This document shows, piece by piece, positions 63,776-64,000 of a stretch of DNA of 64,000 nt. The position numbers and the translations under genes are program-made. How positions within the stretch are numbered: the first letter of the stretch is position 1; each line of letters starts with the position of its first letter. The stretch comes from Paulinella micropora (taxonomy: Eukaryota; Cercozoa; Imbricatea; Euglyphida; Paulinellidae): assembly GCA_019918135.1 (NCBI GenBank), contig WBZZ01001258.1, positions 94,501 through 158,500 of the forward strand, read 5' to 3'. The notes under the pieces are model-generated. The model was not told the origin of the DNA and made no database searches. It saw nothing but the letters and a program-made list of their open reading frames with translations.

Positions 63776-64000
63776 CCCCCACAAACCACATGTGCCGGCG
63801 GGCTGGCTTTTTGGTCAGTGTCAAGCTTGGCGTGATTGTGTCGAGCTTCTACGAAATGCAACAAATCCATACGTTATTGGCGCGAACCAGCTCGGGCAGT
63901 TCAAGTACGTGGGAATGAACATAGTAGCTTAGTGTAAGGGGGAACTATGCGCTGCAGTGACGGATGCATGGTTCATGACGGGGGAGGGGCAAGCAGAGAG
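63776..64000. other. Right edge of the window
   Basis: It holds the second copy of the coding-like fragment (63800-63932) and then unremarkable sequence to the edge. No terminal hairpin or telomere-like array is visible, so the window does not show a genome end. Confidence 0.4.

Noticed and set aside
1-64000. tRNA or rRNA genes
   Set aside because: No cloverleaf with the conserved GGTTCGANTCC arm or rRNA-like segment was noticed on reading; a covariance-model scan was not possible here.
54371-64000. Retroelement or LTR origin for the repeats
   Set aside because: No reverse transcriptase, integrase or paired long direct ends were seen; the elements are short and carry inverted, not direct, ends.

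Overview
The window looks like part of a large eukaryote-infecting DNA virus genome of the nucleocytoplasmic (giant virus) type, or a contig derived from one. Genes are intronless, lie on both strands and sit 150 to 450 bases apart. They include the N-terminus of an RNA polymerase II-type largest subunit (left edge, minus strand), an mRNA guanylyltransferase, a histone H4-like protein and an HNH endonuclease. Around these are expanded families common in amoeba and protist giant viruses: F-box/LRR proteins, Sel1-repeat proteins, MYND and RING zinc fingers, and secreted BspA/EGF-type proteins. No capsid, packaging ATPase or DNA polymerase gene was recognised, so the viral assignment is an inference from gene content and layout, and an integrated copy cannot be excluded.

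Layout. 1-6.9 kb: Rpb1-like N-terminus, two unknown proteins, two Sel1-repeat proteins around a double-MYND protein. 7.1-17.3 kb: two tandem paralogous secreted proteins with EGF and discoidin-like modules; the first is broken, the second (1914 residues) is whole. 17.5-26.2 kb: an acidic, possibly RING-bearing protein, a Gln-rich protein and several unknown proteins, two of them probable paralogues. 26.3-33.8 kb: a membrane glycoprotein candidate, then an F-box/LRR gene, a pseudokinase, a kinase-like gene and a second F-box/LRR gene in a row. 34.1-50.7 kb: the H4-like histone, three multi-pass or double-pass membrane proteins, the capping guanylyltransferase, a very large acidic protein in two open frames, a BspA-like protein, an F-box protein, an alpha/beta hydrolase and the HNH protein.

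50.7-64 kb is different. It is gene-poor and holds a 360-base tandem triplicate with a near-perfect 27-base palindrome, many copies of a short nested inverted-repeat element, a repeated GC-rich hairpin module, and decayed or internally deleted copies of genes found elsewhere in the window. A few open genes survive (an ankyrin-like protein, a RING-H2 protein, a MYND gene, secreted proteins). This pattern resembles the terminal, plastic part of a linear large DNA virus genome.

Themes. The transcription genes (Rpb1, capping) suggest partly autonomous transcription. F-box, RING and kinase-like genes suggest manipulation of host ubiquitin signalling. The secreted EGF, discoidin-like and BspA proteins may act at the particle or host-cell surface. 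Several reading frames are interrupted, some in genes expected to be essential. That fits either local decay or indel errors in the assembly at the many homopolymer runs, and the sequence alone cannot decide.
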